The notes: generated by a model not told the origin, from the letters alone. A DNA stretch of 7,017 bases from Gammaproteobacteria bacterium (GCA_020047885.1 JAIFNF010000097.1:1-7017), one strand, 5' to 3'. Shown: positions 1-6,781, counted from the stretch's first letter. Program-made: numbers and translations.

Positions 1-3000
1 GCCTGTATTCGCAGGGTGCCCTCTATTATCTTGAGGACAGCAACGATATAAATTTTGAAAGTCCACTTCCGGGATGTACGAAGGATGTACTTCAGGGGTG
101 GGCATGTCGGCAACTGGTTTACGAGAATACTTCGGGTATCGTGCGCGCTGTTTTCACTTCAGGTAGTCAGACAGGTCCGGTAACCATTATCGTCTCGGCA
201 CAGGATCCGAACGTTGACTCTAATTCTCCTGGAGTTAGACCAGTAGTGAGTGCTGAATTGACCCTTAATGTCGTCGATGATAGGCCCGATAAAGGTCGCC
301 CGACCTCGATGACGTTTACTGGCCCATATGTTGACGCAGTCATTGCGGGTGAATCGCGGTTTGAATGCGTAATTCCTGATACACCTGGTGATGTAAATTA
401 CGATTGTCTCCGTGATGGCAGTTACAACCGGGTGATCGGCGTGTTGGTCAACGACATCAACGGCAATCCGACCGCCCAGAACACCCGTGTGGATTTCTAC
501 CTGATTGATGGGCCGATTACGGGTTATCCAGGGAATCCGGGTTCGTTCTTCATTGCGGGCAATAACGGTAATCCACAAGAGGGTGTATTTTCGTTCAATA
601 CACCTAATGGGAACTTTTTAACCAGACAGGTTCGTCCCTTCGAACATCTGGTGTTGGATGGACGGCAACTGATACCCGTACCGGACCAGCCGTTGCCGAA
701 TAATCAGTTTCTGACGGGAATTCGCTCCATAGATACGGTGATTGATCAGAACAATTTAACGATCCGGAACGTGCCTACTCAAGTGACGGGCAAGCCATTC
801 AATCCAGGGCAGGATAATGGCGCTACGGTTCCTTATGTGATTGGTCGTGCTGAACATGGGGCCATCCTCTCGCCAGGCTTTACCAATGTGAAAGGGATGG
901 CGAATACCCTGCTGACCTACCCGGTATCACGGATTGGTCAAACTGCAATCTTGGTTGGTTGCATCAATGATCCTGACCCAGAACGTAATAATGAGGCACC
1001 GGTTTGTGCGCTGCTGAATACCTGTGATGCCAACGGCGCGAATTGCAAGTCGGTTTATCTGGGAGTGACGAATGGTTTTGACCGGACGCTAACCGTCTCG
1101 ACGACCAGCCTGGGGCCGAACCGCACTACGGATGTGCAGATGTGTTTGCGGGATGTGAATTTCACCCCACTGCCAGCCACAGAGATCCGTTACGACATCG
1201 GTTTGCGGGGCACGGCGAAAGTGATGGTCAATGGGGTAGAAGGAACTCCGGGCAAGGTTCTGACGGGTGAGAATGGCTGCACGGTGGTAAAGATTGCCAG
1301 CAGCGGCCAGATTCCCGGCAGTCTGCCGATCCCGCTGGTGTTTACCGCCGATTACAACGGAGCGCTTCCGACGACCATAGAGATTCGGGCACCGGGCAAT
1401 GGCAAGATGGATGGCCTGTTTAATTGTGAATTTGCTTTTGATAAAGGGACTGCTGAATGCAAGGGTACCCTGCGGCTGACCGATGATGAAGGTTCGCCGA
1501 TGGCCGATGTCTTGATCGCGCTGGCACCCTCTAAGCCGCCGTTTCCTTTTGAACTGACCTTTGATCCAGCGGAGGGCGTTTTTGGCAAGACCAATGCGGA
1601 AGGTCTGTTGAATGTGGCGATAAGTCTGGATGGTCCGGGCGACTATACCTTCACCTTCCAGACTGCAGTGGGCGGTACGGCGACGTATACGCTGGATGTT
1701 ACCGTGAAGGAGGTGGGTGAATTGGCGGTGACATTGGTTGGGCCGACTACCGGACAAGTGGGACAGCCGTTTAGTGCAGTGTTGCAGGCGGAGGGTGGGG
1801 TGCCGCCTTATGCGTTCTCCTTGCTGTCGGGGTCATTGCCGCCGGGTTTGGGCTTGAGTGCAAGTGGAACGATCAGCGGGACGCCGACTGAGGAAGGGAC
1901 GTTCAGCTTCGCGGTGCAGACTAAAGACAGCAAGGAGGCTGTTGGTTTTGCGGCATTCACGATCACCATCGGCAAGCAACCGGCGCTGACTGTGGCGTTG
2001 ACGCCGACCACCGGCGCGGTGAATGTGCCGTATAACGGTGTGGCGACCGCGACGGGCGGTACCGAGCCGTATCGGTTCGAGCGGCTGGCGGGCAGTCTGC
2101 CACCGGGCTTGACGTTGAGTTCGAACGGTACGTTGGCGGGAACGCCGACGTCCGTGGGGACTTTTGCCTTCTCGATTAAGGCCACCGATAGCAAGGGTGC
2201 AACCGGCACCGGAAACTTCTCGGTAACGATTGCCAGTGCGCTGCCGTTAGCGGTGACGTTGAACGGGCCCACTGCCGGGACTGTAGGTGCAGATTACAGT
2301 GCGGTGGTAGTGGCAACGGGTGGCACTGCGCCGTATACCTTCGTGAAGACCGTGGGCAACTTGCCGCCGGGCGTGACGTTGAATTCTAACGGTACGTTGG
2401 CGGGAAGACCGTCTGGCGGTGGCGTTTTTGTCTTCACCGTTGAGGCGACAGACAATAATGATCCGACGGGTAATAAGGATCTGAAGGGAACCGGGACGTT
2501 TACCCTGACGATCAATTCAGCGGCGGCGCCGACGATTGGGACCGCATCGCCGTTGCCGAATGCCACACCGGGAACCTTCTATACGGCGATTTTCGCCGTG
2601 ACGGGCGGGACACAGCCCTATACGTGGAGTCTGGAAGCGCCCTCCACCAAACCGGCCAGCCTGACGTTGGATTCGACGACCGGGGCGCTGTCGGGAACGC
2701 CAACGACTGCCGAGATCGGGAATTACAACTTCATCATCCGGGCGACCGATGCGAATGGCGCTTTTGCGATCAAGAGCTTTGCGTTGACGGTGGGGAGTGA
2801 CCTGCCGTTGGAGGTGACGTTGAACGGGCCAACCGCTGGGACCGCAGGTGCAGATTACATTGCGGTGCTGGCGGCAACGGGTGGCACTGCACCGTATACC
2901 TTCGTGAAGACCGTGGGTAATTTGCCGCCGGGCTTGACGTTGAGTCCGGACGGTACGTTGGCCGGGAAGCTCTCGCCCGACAGCGGTGGCGTTTTTGTCT

Positions 3001-6000
3001 TCGCCGTTGAGGCGACGGATAAGAATAGTCTGAAGGGAACCGGGACGTTTATCCTGACGATCAGTTCAGCGGCGGCACCGACGATTGGGACTGCATCGCC
3101 GTTGCCGAATGCCACACCGGGAGCATTCTATGCGGCGATTTTCACCGCGACGGGCGCGACCCCGCCGTATACGTGGAGTCTGGAAACGCCCTCCACCAAA
3201 CCGGCGAGCCTGACGTTGGATTCGAAGACTGGGGCGCTGTCGGGAACGCCAACCACTGCCGAAATCGGGAATTACAACTTCATCATCCGGGTCACTGATA
3301 AGAATGGTGCCTTTGCGATCCAGAGCTTTGCGTTGGCCGTGGGGAGTGGCCAGGGTTCGCTGACGGTGACGTTGAACGGGCCAACCGCTGGAACCGCAGG
3401 TGCAGATTACAGTGCGGTGCTGGCGGCAACCGGAGGCACTGCGCCGTATACCTTTGTGAAGACCGTGGGTAATTTGCCGCCGGGCTTGACGTTGAGTCCG
3501 GACGGTACGTTGGCCGGGAAGCTCTCGCTCAACAGCGGCGGTGTTTATGTCTTCACGGTTGAAGCGACGGATAAGAATGGTCTGAAGGGAACCGGGACGT
3601 TTACCCTGACGATCAATTCAGCGAATGCGCCGACGATTGCGACTGCATCGCTGTTGCCGAATGCCACGCCGGCTACGTTCTATACAGCGATCTTCACGGC
3701 AACAGGTGGGACCCTGCCCTATACGTGGAGTCTGGAAGCGCCATCTACCAAACCAGCAAGCCTGACGTTGAATACGACGACCGGGGCGCTGTCGGGAACG
3801 CCAACGATTGCCGAGGTGGGCAATTACAGCTTCATCATCCGGGTCACTGATAAGAATGGTGCCTTTGCGATCCAGAGCTTTGCGTTGACCGTGGGGAGTG
3901 GTGGTGGTAATGGCCCTTTGGTGTCCAGCGTTGTATTGCTCAGTAGTAATCCGACCCTGGATTCCTCAAGCAAAAATCCAGTCACCTTGACCGCCCTTGT
4001 GAAGGATACCAACAGCAATACGATGACTGGGGTACCCGTGACCTTCGCGGTAACGAATGGTGCTAACGCCATTATCCAGGTGGTGACCGGGACTACCGAT
4101 GCTGCGGGCATTGCCACCGCGCAGCTCAACACGGGGGGTGATCCTACCAGCCGCACGATTGTGCTGACAGCAACCGCTGGCGGAGTGAGTTCGAGCGCGG
4201 TCAGCGTTAATGTGGTGGGCACCCAACTTACTATTGCTGGCCCAACGACAGCCGTATTGGGTGGGGCGTCGATCCCACTGACGCTCACTTTGGTAGATTC
4301 CGCTGGCCAGCCGCTGGCTAATCAGTCGCTGACGGTAGCCACTTCTCCCGAGGGTCTCGTCACGCCGACCACGGCGACCACCAATAGCGGTGGGCAGGCC
4401 GTGGTTACGGTCACCCCGACCAGTACTACGCTGTGTCCGCCACCGGCGGCACCAGCAGAGCCCACGACCCCTTGTATTGTAGTGACTACGACAGCAGCCG
4501 GGGCGACGGGTAGTCTGACGATTACGGTGTCGCCGGACAACTTCGTATTCGTGACGCCGCTGGATGCGCCTGCGGAAATCGTTAGTGGGGACTGGAATGT
4601 TCCCTTGAATACGTTGCAGACCTTGCAGGTGCGGTGGCTTACTGGCGCACTGCCGGGAACGCCGGTGGTCGGACAGCCGGTCACTTTCTCGGCGACGCGT
4701 GGGACGCTGGTGGGCGTCAATCCGGTGAATACAGATGTGAATGGCGAAGCCACGATCCAGATTCAATCGGATAATGCCGGGTTTTCAGTAGTTACGGCGA
4801 CTACCACGGCTACCGGGCCTAGCGCACAGTTGACGTTGCTGTTTGTATCAGCCGACTCGACACAAATGACGTTGCAGGCCGTGCCGACAACGATGGGCGT
4901 CAATCCTGCGGGTAGTTCCGGTCAGCAGAGTACGATCACTGCGACCATCAGGGATGATAACGATAACCCGGTTGCTAACCGAGCGGTCACCTTTACGGTG
5001 AATGATGTGAGTGGTGGCATCATCTCGCCGAGTACGGTGGTGACAAATACCAGCGGCCAGGCGAGTACGGTGTACACCGCCGGCCAAATTCCAGGGGCGA
5101 AGAACGGGGTTCGGGTCGATGCGGCAGTCAGTGGTGTAGGGTCTATTCGGTGTCCAGGGCAGCAATTCGTTGCTGTAGGATCGGGTGTGCCCGGCCAACC
5201 TGCCGGTCCAGGACCCTTTGCGTCCTGTTCAGTCAGTCTGACCGTAGCCCAGCAAGAGTTGTTTGTGAAGTTGGGTACCGGCAATCTGATCGAGGTACTG
5301 AGTACAACGCAATACAAGCAGCCTTGGAATGTGCTGGTGACCGATGCTAACGGTGGTCCCGTCGCGGATGCTCCGGTCAATCTGAGTATATTGCCCACCT
5401 TTTACTACAAGGGGTTCTACACAGGGGGGCCGCCTTGGATACAGGTCATTACCGCCGGGCCGTGCGCCAACGAAGATACCAATCGCAATGGTGTTCTTGA
5501 TCCGGGTGAGGATACCAATGGCAATGGGGTGTTGGATCCGGGTAATGTCGCCACATTTGCTTCCACGGGCGCGGTGAGCGGTTCCGTAATTACCGGGAGC
5601 AATGGATTCGGATTGTTTGATGTGATCTACGCCCAGCAATTTGCGAACTGGGTATCCGTCGATTTAGTCGGTACGACCAAGGTTGCAGGCAGCGAGTCCA
5701 CGACGACTGAAGCGTATGGTTTGCCCATTTTGGCATCGGCATTAACAGGTGAGGGATCACCTCCAGGCCAGCCGAGTCCGTTTGGACAAGGTACCAGTTG
5801 TCCGGTTGAGGTGATACCTGACCTGCTGCAGATTACGACTACGACGTTGCCAGAAGCGTTTGAGAATGAATCGTATTCGACGACGCTGGTAGCAACCGGC
5901 GGCCAACCACCCTACCAGTGGTCGAGGGTGAGCCTTTTAGAGTTATTGCCTGATGGTTTGGGTTTGAATCCAGCAACCGGTGTAATCAGCGGCGTGCCTT

Positions 6001-6362
6001 CGTTGTCTTCGTCAGGCGCTTATAACTTCACGGTTCGAGTGGATGATAGTGGTGGTGCTTTTGCCGAGAAGTCCTTCTTGATACTTGTTCGTGAGATTAC
6101 AATCACGCAGGTACCCAATACGGCGTTGACGGGCACTGTTGGTATTGCCTACCTGCAGACCTTCACGGCCAATGGTGGCGTAACACCTTACATTTGGTCG
6201 ACTGACGTTGGTCTTACGCCGGTACCGGGTTTAACTCTGGATGCAGCCACTGGCATACTCAGTGGTACGCCTACAACGATTGGCGTTTATACCTTCATCC
6301 TGAGTGTGACTGACGGTAATGGTGCATTTAGTACACTGCCGATTGTGTTCACAGTGAACTAA
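1..6362 (+). CDS. Giant multi-domain bacterial Ig-like protein (He_PIG and Big_1 repeats), 5'-partial
   Basis: This is probably a secreted or surface-exposed adhesin-like protein; no enzyme motif is seen. The first complete codon is at 3 and the frame has no stop back to the edge, so the GTG at 141 is an internal valine and the true start lies outside the window. Residue number below is position divided by 3; 2119 residues are visible, ending at TAA 6360-6362. Domain order: cysteine-bearing Ig-like modules (1-573), two He_PIG domains (574-746), three tandem He_PIG pairs (747-1300), five Big_1/invasin-like modules (1304-1936), two He_PIG domains (1941-2119). The He_PIG hallmark 'LPPGLTL..GTLAGTP..GTF.F...TD..G' recurs. 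Big_1-like modules show the 'D..G.P..N..V.F' and 'T...G.A' patterns. There is no LPXTG, beta-barrel, RTX block or C-terminal membrane segment. The signal peptide, if any, is off-window. The specific ligand and secretion route cannot be read from the sequence. Confidence 0.93.
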   Translation, partial: LYSQGALYYLEDSNDINFESPLPGCTKDVLQGWACRQLVYENTSGIVRAVFTSGSQTGPVTIIVSAQDPNVDSNSPGVRPVVSAELTLNVVDDRPDKGRPTSMTFTGPYVDAVIAGESRFECVIPDTPGDVNYDCLRDGSYNRVIGVLVNDINGNPTAQNTRVDFYLIDGPITGYPGNPGSFFIAGNNGNPQEGVFSFNTPNGNFLTRQVRPFEHLVLDGRQLIPVPDQPLPNNQFLTGIRSIDTVIDQNNLTIRNVPTQVTGKPFNPGQDNGATVPYVIGRAEHGAILSPGFTNVKGMANTLLTYPVSRIGQTAILVGCINDPDPERNNEAPVCALLNTCDANGANCKSVYLGVTNGFDRTLTVSTTSLGPNRTTDVQMCLRDVNFTPLPATEIRYDIGLRGTAKVMVNGVEGTPGKVLTGENGCTVVKIASSGQIPGSLPIPLVFTADYNGALPTTIEIRAPGNGKMDGLFNCEFAFDKGTAECKGTLRLTDDEGSPMADVLIALAPSKPPFPFELTFDPAEGVFGKTNAEGLLNVAISLDGPGDYTFTFQTAVGGTATYTLDVTVKEVGELAVTLVGPTTGQVGQPFSAVLQAEGGVPPYAFSLLSGSLPPGLGLSASGTISGTPTEEGTFSFAVQTKDSKEAVGFAAFTITIGKQPALTVALTPTTGAVNVPYNGVATATGGTEPYRFERLAGSLPPGLTLSSNGTLAGTPTSVGTFAFSIKATDSKGATGTGNFSVTIASALPLAVTLNGPTAGTVGADYSAVVVATGGTAPYTFVKTVGNLPPGVTLNSNGTLAGRPSGGGVFVFTVEATDNNDPTGNKDLKGTGTFTLTINSAAAPTIGTASPLPNATPGTFYTAIFAVTGGTQPYTWSLEAPSTKPASLTLDSTTGALSGTPTTAEIGNYNFIIRATDANGAFAIKSFALTVGSDLPLEVTLNGPTAGTAGADYIAVLAATGGTAPYTFVKTVGNLPPGLTLSPDGTLAGKLSPDSGGVFVFAVEATDKNSLKGTGTFILTISSAAAPTIGTASPLPNATPGAFYAAIFTATGATPPYTWSLETPSTKPASLTLDSKTGALSGTPTTAEIGNYNFIIRVTDKNGAFAIQSFALAVGSGQGSLTVTLNGPTAGTAGADYSAVLAATGGTAPYTFVKTVGNLPPGLTLSPDGTLAGKLSLNSGGVYVFTVEATDKNGLKGTGTFTLTINSANAPTIATASLLPNATPATFYTAIFTATGGTLPYTWSLEAPSTKPASLTLNTTTGALSGTPTIAEVGNYSFIIRVTDKNGAFAIQSFALTVGSGGGNGPLVSSVVLLSSNPTLDSSSKNPVTLTALVKDTNSNTMTGVPVTFAVTNGANAIIQVVTGTTDAAGIATAQLNTGGDPTSRTIVLTATAGGVSSSAVSVNVVGTQLTIAGPTTAVLGGASIPLTLTLVDSAGQPLANQSLTVATSPEGLVTPTTATTNSGGQAVVTVTPTSTTLCPPPAAPAEPTTPCIVVTTTAAGATGSLTITVSPDNFVFVTPLDAPAEIVSGDWNVPLNTLQTLQVRWLTGALPGTPVVGQPVTFSATRGTLVGVNPVNTDVNGEATIQIQSDNAGFSVVTATTTATGPSAQLTLLFVSADSTQMTLQAVPTTMGVNPAGSSGQQSTITATIRDDNDNPVANRAVTFTVNDVSGGIISPSTVVTNTSGQASTVYTAGQIPGAKNGVRVDAAVSGVGSIRCPGQQFVAVGSGVPGQPAGPGPFASCSVSLTVAQQELFVKLGTGNLIEVLSTTQYKQPWNVLVTDANGGPVADAPVNLSILPTFYYKGFYTGGPPWIQVITAGPCANEDTNRNGVLDPGEDTNGNGVLDPGNVATFASTGAVSGSVITGSNGFGLFDVIYAQQFANWVSVDLVGTTKVAGSESTTTEAYGLPILASALTGEGSPPGQPSPFGQGTSCPVEVIPDLLQITTTTLPEAFENESYSTTLVATGGQPPYQWSRVSLLELLPDGLGLNPATGVISGVPSLSSSGAYNFTVRVDDSGGAFAEKSFLILVREITITQVPNTALTGTVGIAYLQTFTANGGVTPYIWSTDVGLTPVPGLTLDAATGILSGTPTTIGVYTFILSVTDGNGAFSTLPIVFTVN
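3..1721 (+). other. N-terminal visible region: divergent Ig/invasin-like modules with paired cysteines
   Basis: Residues 1-573 of the large protein are not repeated at DNA level and are the most diverged part. I read about four beta-sandwich-like modules: a truncated one ending near residue 93 with 'AELTLNVVDD'; a long one from about 100 to 357 opening with 'PTSMTFTGPYVDAVIAG' and containing 'VLVNDINGNPTAQNTRVDF', a typical Big_1-like strand pattern; one at 360-468; and one at 469-573 with 'LRLTDDEGSPMADVLIAL' followed by 'TNAEGLLNVAI'. Cysteines occur in close pairs or clusters (for example around residues 121 and 135, and four between about 320 and 352), consistent with disulphides in an exported protein. 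The exact module borders are my estimate from strand patterns. Confidence 0.6.
1722..2240 (+). other. Two diverged He_PIG (putative Ig) domains preceding the tandem block
   Basis: Residues 574-661 and 662-746 each follow the He_PIG plan: an opening strand 'LAVTL.GPTTG' or 'LTVALTPTTG', a middle 'GG.PPYAFSLLSGSLPPG' or 'GGTEPYRFERLAGSLPPG', then 'GT..GTPT..GTF.F' and a final 'TD/TKDSK...F..TI' strand. They resemble the first half of each downstream two-domain unit but differ at many positions, so they look like older copies of the same module. Confidence 0.8.
2241..2801 (+). repeat. Tandem two-domain He_PIG unit A (561 bp)
   Basis: First of three direct in-frame repeats, residues 747-933. The first half-domain carries 'TAPYTFVKTVGNLPPG' and the second carries 'PYTWSLEAPSTKPASLTL' and 'NYNFIIRATD'. 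The two halves are distinct He_PIG subtypes, so the amplified unit is the pair. Unit A is the most divergent of the three. It has a shorter loop after 'GTLAG' and an extra six residues near 2454-2489 that look like an 18-nt tandem duplication. Confidence 0.92.
2802..3353 (+). repeat. Tandem two-domain He_PIG unit B (552 bp)
   Basis: Second direct repeat, residues 934-1117, starting 'LPLEVTLNGPTAGTAGADY'. It shares with unit C an uninterrupted identical run of 73 nt (2904-2976 here, 3456-3528 in C) and another of 58 nt near the unit end, indicating a recent duplication or gene conversion between B and C. The protein order is the same two He_PIG subtypes as unit A. Confidence 0.93.
3354..3902 (+). 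repeat. Tandem two-domain He_PIG unit C (549 bp)
   Basis: Third direct repeat, residues 1118-1300, ending at 'FALTVGSG' just before a short glycine-rich linker 'GGGNG' that leads into the Big_1-like block. It is closest to unit B, with mostly single-base differences. Changes such as 'TASLLPNATPATFY' against 'TASPLPNATPGAFY' in B are scattered, not clustered, so the copy has had some time to drift. All three units keep the reading frame. Confidence 0.93.
3912..5810 (+). other. Block of five Big_1/invasin-like Ig modules
   Basis: I read modules at residues about 1304-1406, 1407-1512, 1513-1618, 1619-1750 and 1751-1936. Each shows the intimin/invasin-type Big_1 pattern: a polar alternating strand, then 'V.D..G.P..N..V.F' (for example 'LVDSAGQPLANQSLTV', 'IRDDNDNPVANRAVTF', 'VTDANGGPVADAPVNL'), then 'T...G.A...' (for example 'TTNSGGQAVVTVTP', 'NTSGQASTVYTAGQIPG'). 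Such modules normally form rigid extracellular rods. The modules are diverged from one another and share no long DNA identity, unlike the upstream He_PIG pairs. The fourth and fifth are longer than usual, with inserted loops bearing cysteines. Confidence 0.78.
5475..5543 (+). other. Two tandem EF-hand-like calcium-loop motifs inside the last Big_1-like module
   Basis: Residues 1825-1836 read D-T-N-R-N-G-V-L-D-P-G-E, a complete canonical EF-loop pattern with acidic or amide ligands at loop positions 1, 3, 5, 9 and 12. The following copy starts at D1837 as D-T-N-G-N-G-V-L-D-P-G, and its loop position 12 (residue 1848) is N in place of E. Such dockerin/thrombospondin-3-like loops occur in extracellular proteins and usually bind calcium. 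Binding here is inference from the motif. The DNA of the two copies is also similar, so the second probably arose by local duplication. Confidence 0.72.
5823..6359 (+). other. C-terminal pair of diverged He_PIG domains
   Basis: Residues 1941-2031 contain 'ATGGQPPYQWSR' and 'GLGLNPATGVISGVP'; residues 2032-2119 contain 'ANGGVTPYIWSTDVG', 'GLTLDAATGILSGTPT' and end in 'PIVFTVN'. Both match the He_PIG plan but are clearly diverged from units A-C. The stop codon directly follows the last predicted beta strand, so the protein has no extra C-terminal sorting, anchoring or barrel domain. Confidence 0.82.
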
Positions 6363-6374
6363 AACATCTCCCCG

Positions 6375-6403
6375 CTCTTGTTAAGCTCCGCAAGCAGCAA
6401 GAG
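6375..6403 (+). repeat. Small inverted repeat just downstream of the large gene
   Basis: CTCTTG (6375-6380) pairs with CAAGAG (6398-6403), and an inner GCT/AGC can pair inside the loop. No T-tract follows, so on its own it is not an intrinsic terminator. It may fold next to the true terminator or protect the mRNA 3' end. It is short enough to be chance. Confidence 0.3.
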
Positions 6404-6417
6404 GGAGCATGGCTAGC

Positions 6418-6452
6418 AAGCCGCCCTCCAGGAAACTGGGGGGCGGTTTTTT
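6418..6452 (+). terminator. Intrinsic terminator of the large Ig-like gene
   Basis: The stem CCGCCCTCCAG (6421-6431) pairs with CTGGGGGGCGG (6436-6446), with one G-T wobble, closing a GAAA tetraloop (6432-6435). It is followed at once by six T (6447-6452). The A-A-G before the left arm can extend pairing into the T-tract. It begins 55 bases after the TAA of the large gene, which fits termination of that transcript. Confidence 0.9.
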
Positions 6453-6465
6453 GATGGGTCGAGCG

Positions 6466-6471
6466 TATACT
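6466..6471 (+). promoter_or_regulatory. Possible -10 element (TATACT) ahead of the small ORF
   Basis: TATACT differs from the consensus TATAAT at one base and sits 30 bases before the ATG at 6501, just past the upstream terminator. That placement would give the small ORF its own transcript. No good -35 hexamer is visible at 16-18 bases upstream, where the terminator stem lies, so this is a weak call. Confidence 0.3.
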
Positions 6472-6486
6472 GAACGCATTGAACAC

Positions 6487-6492
6487 GGGAGG
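6487..6492 (+). promoter_or_regulatory. Ribosome binding site GGGAGG deciding the start of the small ORF
   Basis: GGGAGG lies eight bases before the ATG at 6501 but only two before the alternative in-frame ATG at 6495. The spacing therefore favours 6501 as the start. The presence of a good Shine-Dalgarno sequence is the main support that this short ORF is, or once was, translated. Confidence 0.65.
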
Positions 6493-6500
6493 CGATGACG

Positions 6501-6644
6501 ATGGCCACGACTTATGAAGACATACTCCATTTGTTCCGGGAAAACGATGTACAGATCAAAGAACTGCTGCGGTCGCAACAAGAGACCGACCGGAGATTTC
6601 AGGAGACCGAGCGGTTGCTGAAAGAGCGTAGTAGGTTGGGTTGA
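6501..6644 (+). CDS. 47-residue coiled-coil-like ORF, probable N-terminal remnant of a longer gene
   Basis: The product starts 'MATTYEDILHLFREND' and continues with charged, heptad-like 'QETDRRFQETERLLKER'. I recognise this style as the N-terminus of a family of coiled-coil proteins (DUF3782-like, usually roughly 150-250 residues) common in cyanobacteria and gammaproteobacteria; that assignment rests on memory of the pattern and was not searched. Only 43 residues look native. From 6631 the codons for the last residues (S-R-L-G) and the TGA stop fall within a palindromic element, and I see no continuation of the family after it. It has its own RBS and a terminator downstream, and follows the large gene in the same direction, separated by a terminator. 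It could be a dead remnant or a functioning short protein; I favour the remnant. Confidence 0.6.
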   Translation: MATTYEDILHLFRENDVQIKELLRSQQETDRRFQETERLLKERSRLG

Positions 6645-6666
6645 CGGCTTTATCGTCAACCCAACA
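6631..6666. repeat. REP-like palindromic element of the GTAGGTTGGGTT...AACCCAACA type
   Basis: The arms GTTGGGTTGACG (6635-6646) and CGTCAACCCAAC (6654-6665) are perfectly complementary over 12 bp with a 7-nt loop (GCTTTAT). The flanking GTAG on the left and A on the right fit a palindrome family I recall as dispersed in many copies in environmental gammaproteobacteria and cyanobacteria. No T-tract follows, so it is not a terminator. The left arm overlaps the 3' end of the small ORF and contains its TGA stop (6642-6644). Whether it is repeated in this genome cannot be seen from one window. Confidence 0.75.
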
Positions 6667-6689
6667 TTCACCGGCTGACTGGATTGAAC

Positions 6690-6722
6690 AAACCGCCCGC
6701 GAATGATCGGGGCGGTTTTTTT
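6690..6722 (+). terminator. Intrinsic terminator after the small ORF, possibly serving both strands
   Basis: AAACCGCCC (6690-6698) pairs with GGGCGGTTT (6710-6718) around an 11-nt loop, followed by T through 6722, seven T in all. The T-tract orientation fits transcripts on the plus strand. The minus-strand side has only a short TTTG after the stem, so it may also weakly terminate the convergent HTH gene, for which no other terminator is visible. Confidence 0.85.
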
Positions 6723-6781
6723 GATCTGGTTGCGCAAAGCGTGGGAGTCCGATGAGGCAGAGACCCACACCGACCCCAGTT

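Noticed and set aside
159..578. 139-residue minus-strand ORF
   Set aside because: Lies wholly inside the large gene; its translation has no recognisable domain and no RBS-supported start. It is an antisense shadow.
1089..1757. 222-residue minus-strand ORF
   Set aside because: Antisense to coherent Ig-like coding sequence; composition is arginine/histidine-rich, as expected from a complementary frame.
2241..3902. Possible CRISPR-like or satellite repeat array
   Set aside because: The repeats are about 550 bp, in-frame and directly adjacent, with no spacers; they are protein-domain duplications.
3966..4766. 266-residue minus-strand ORF, the longest antisense frame
   Set aside because: Arginine-rich shadow of threonine/valine-rich Big_1-like codons; no domain pattern, while the plus strand is clearly coding.
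5150..5350. 66-residue plus-strand ORF in another frame
   Set aside because: Overlaps the large gene out of frame, with cysteine/arginine-rich noise and no RBS.
6635..6665. Palindrome read as a third intrinsic terminator
   Set aside because: The stem is strong but no T-tract follows on either strand, and the arms match a dispersed palindrome type. A repeat element explains it better.
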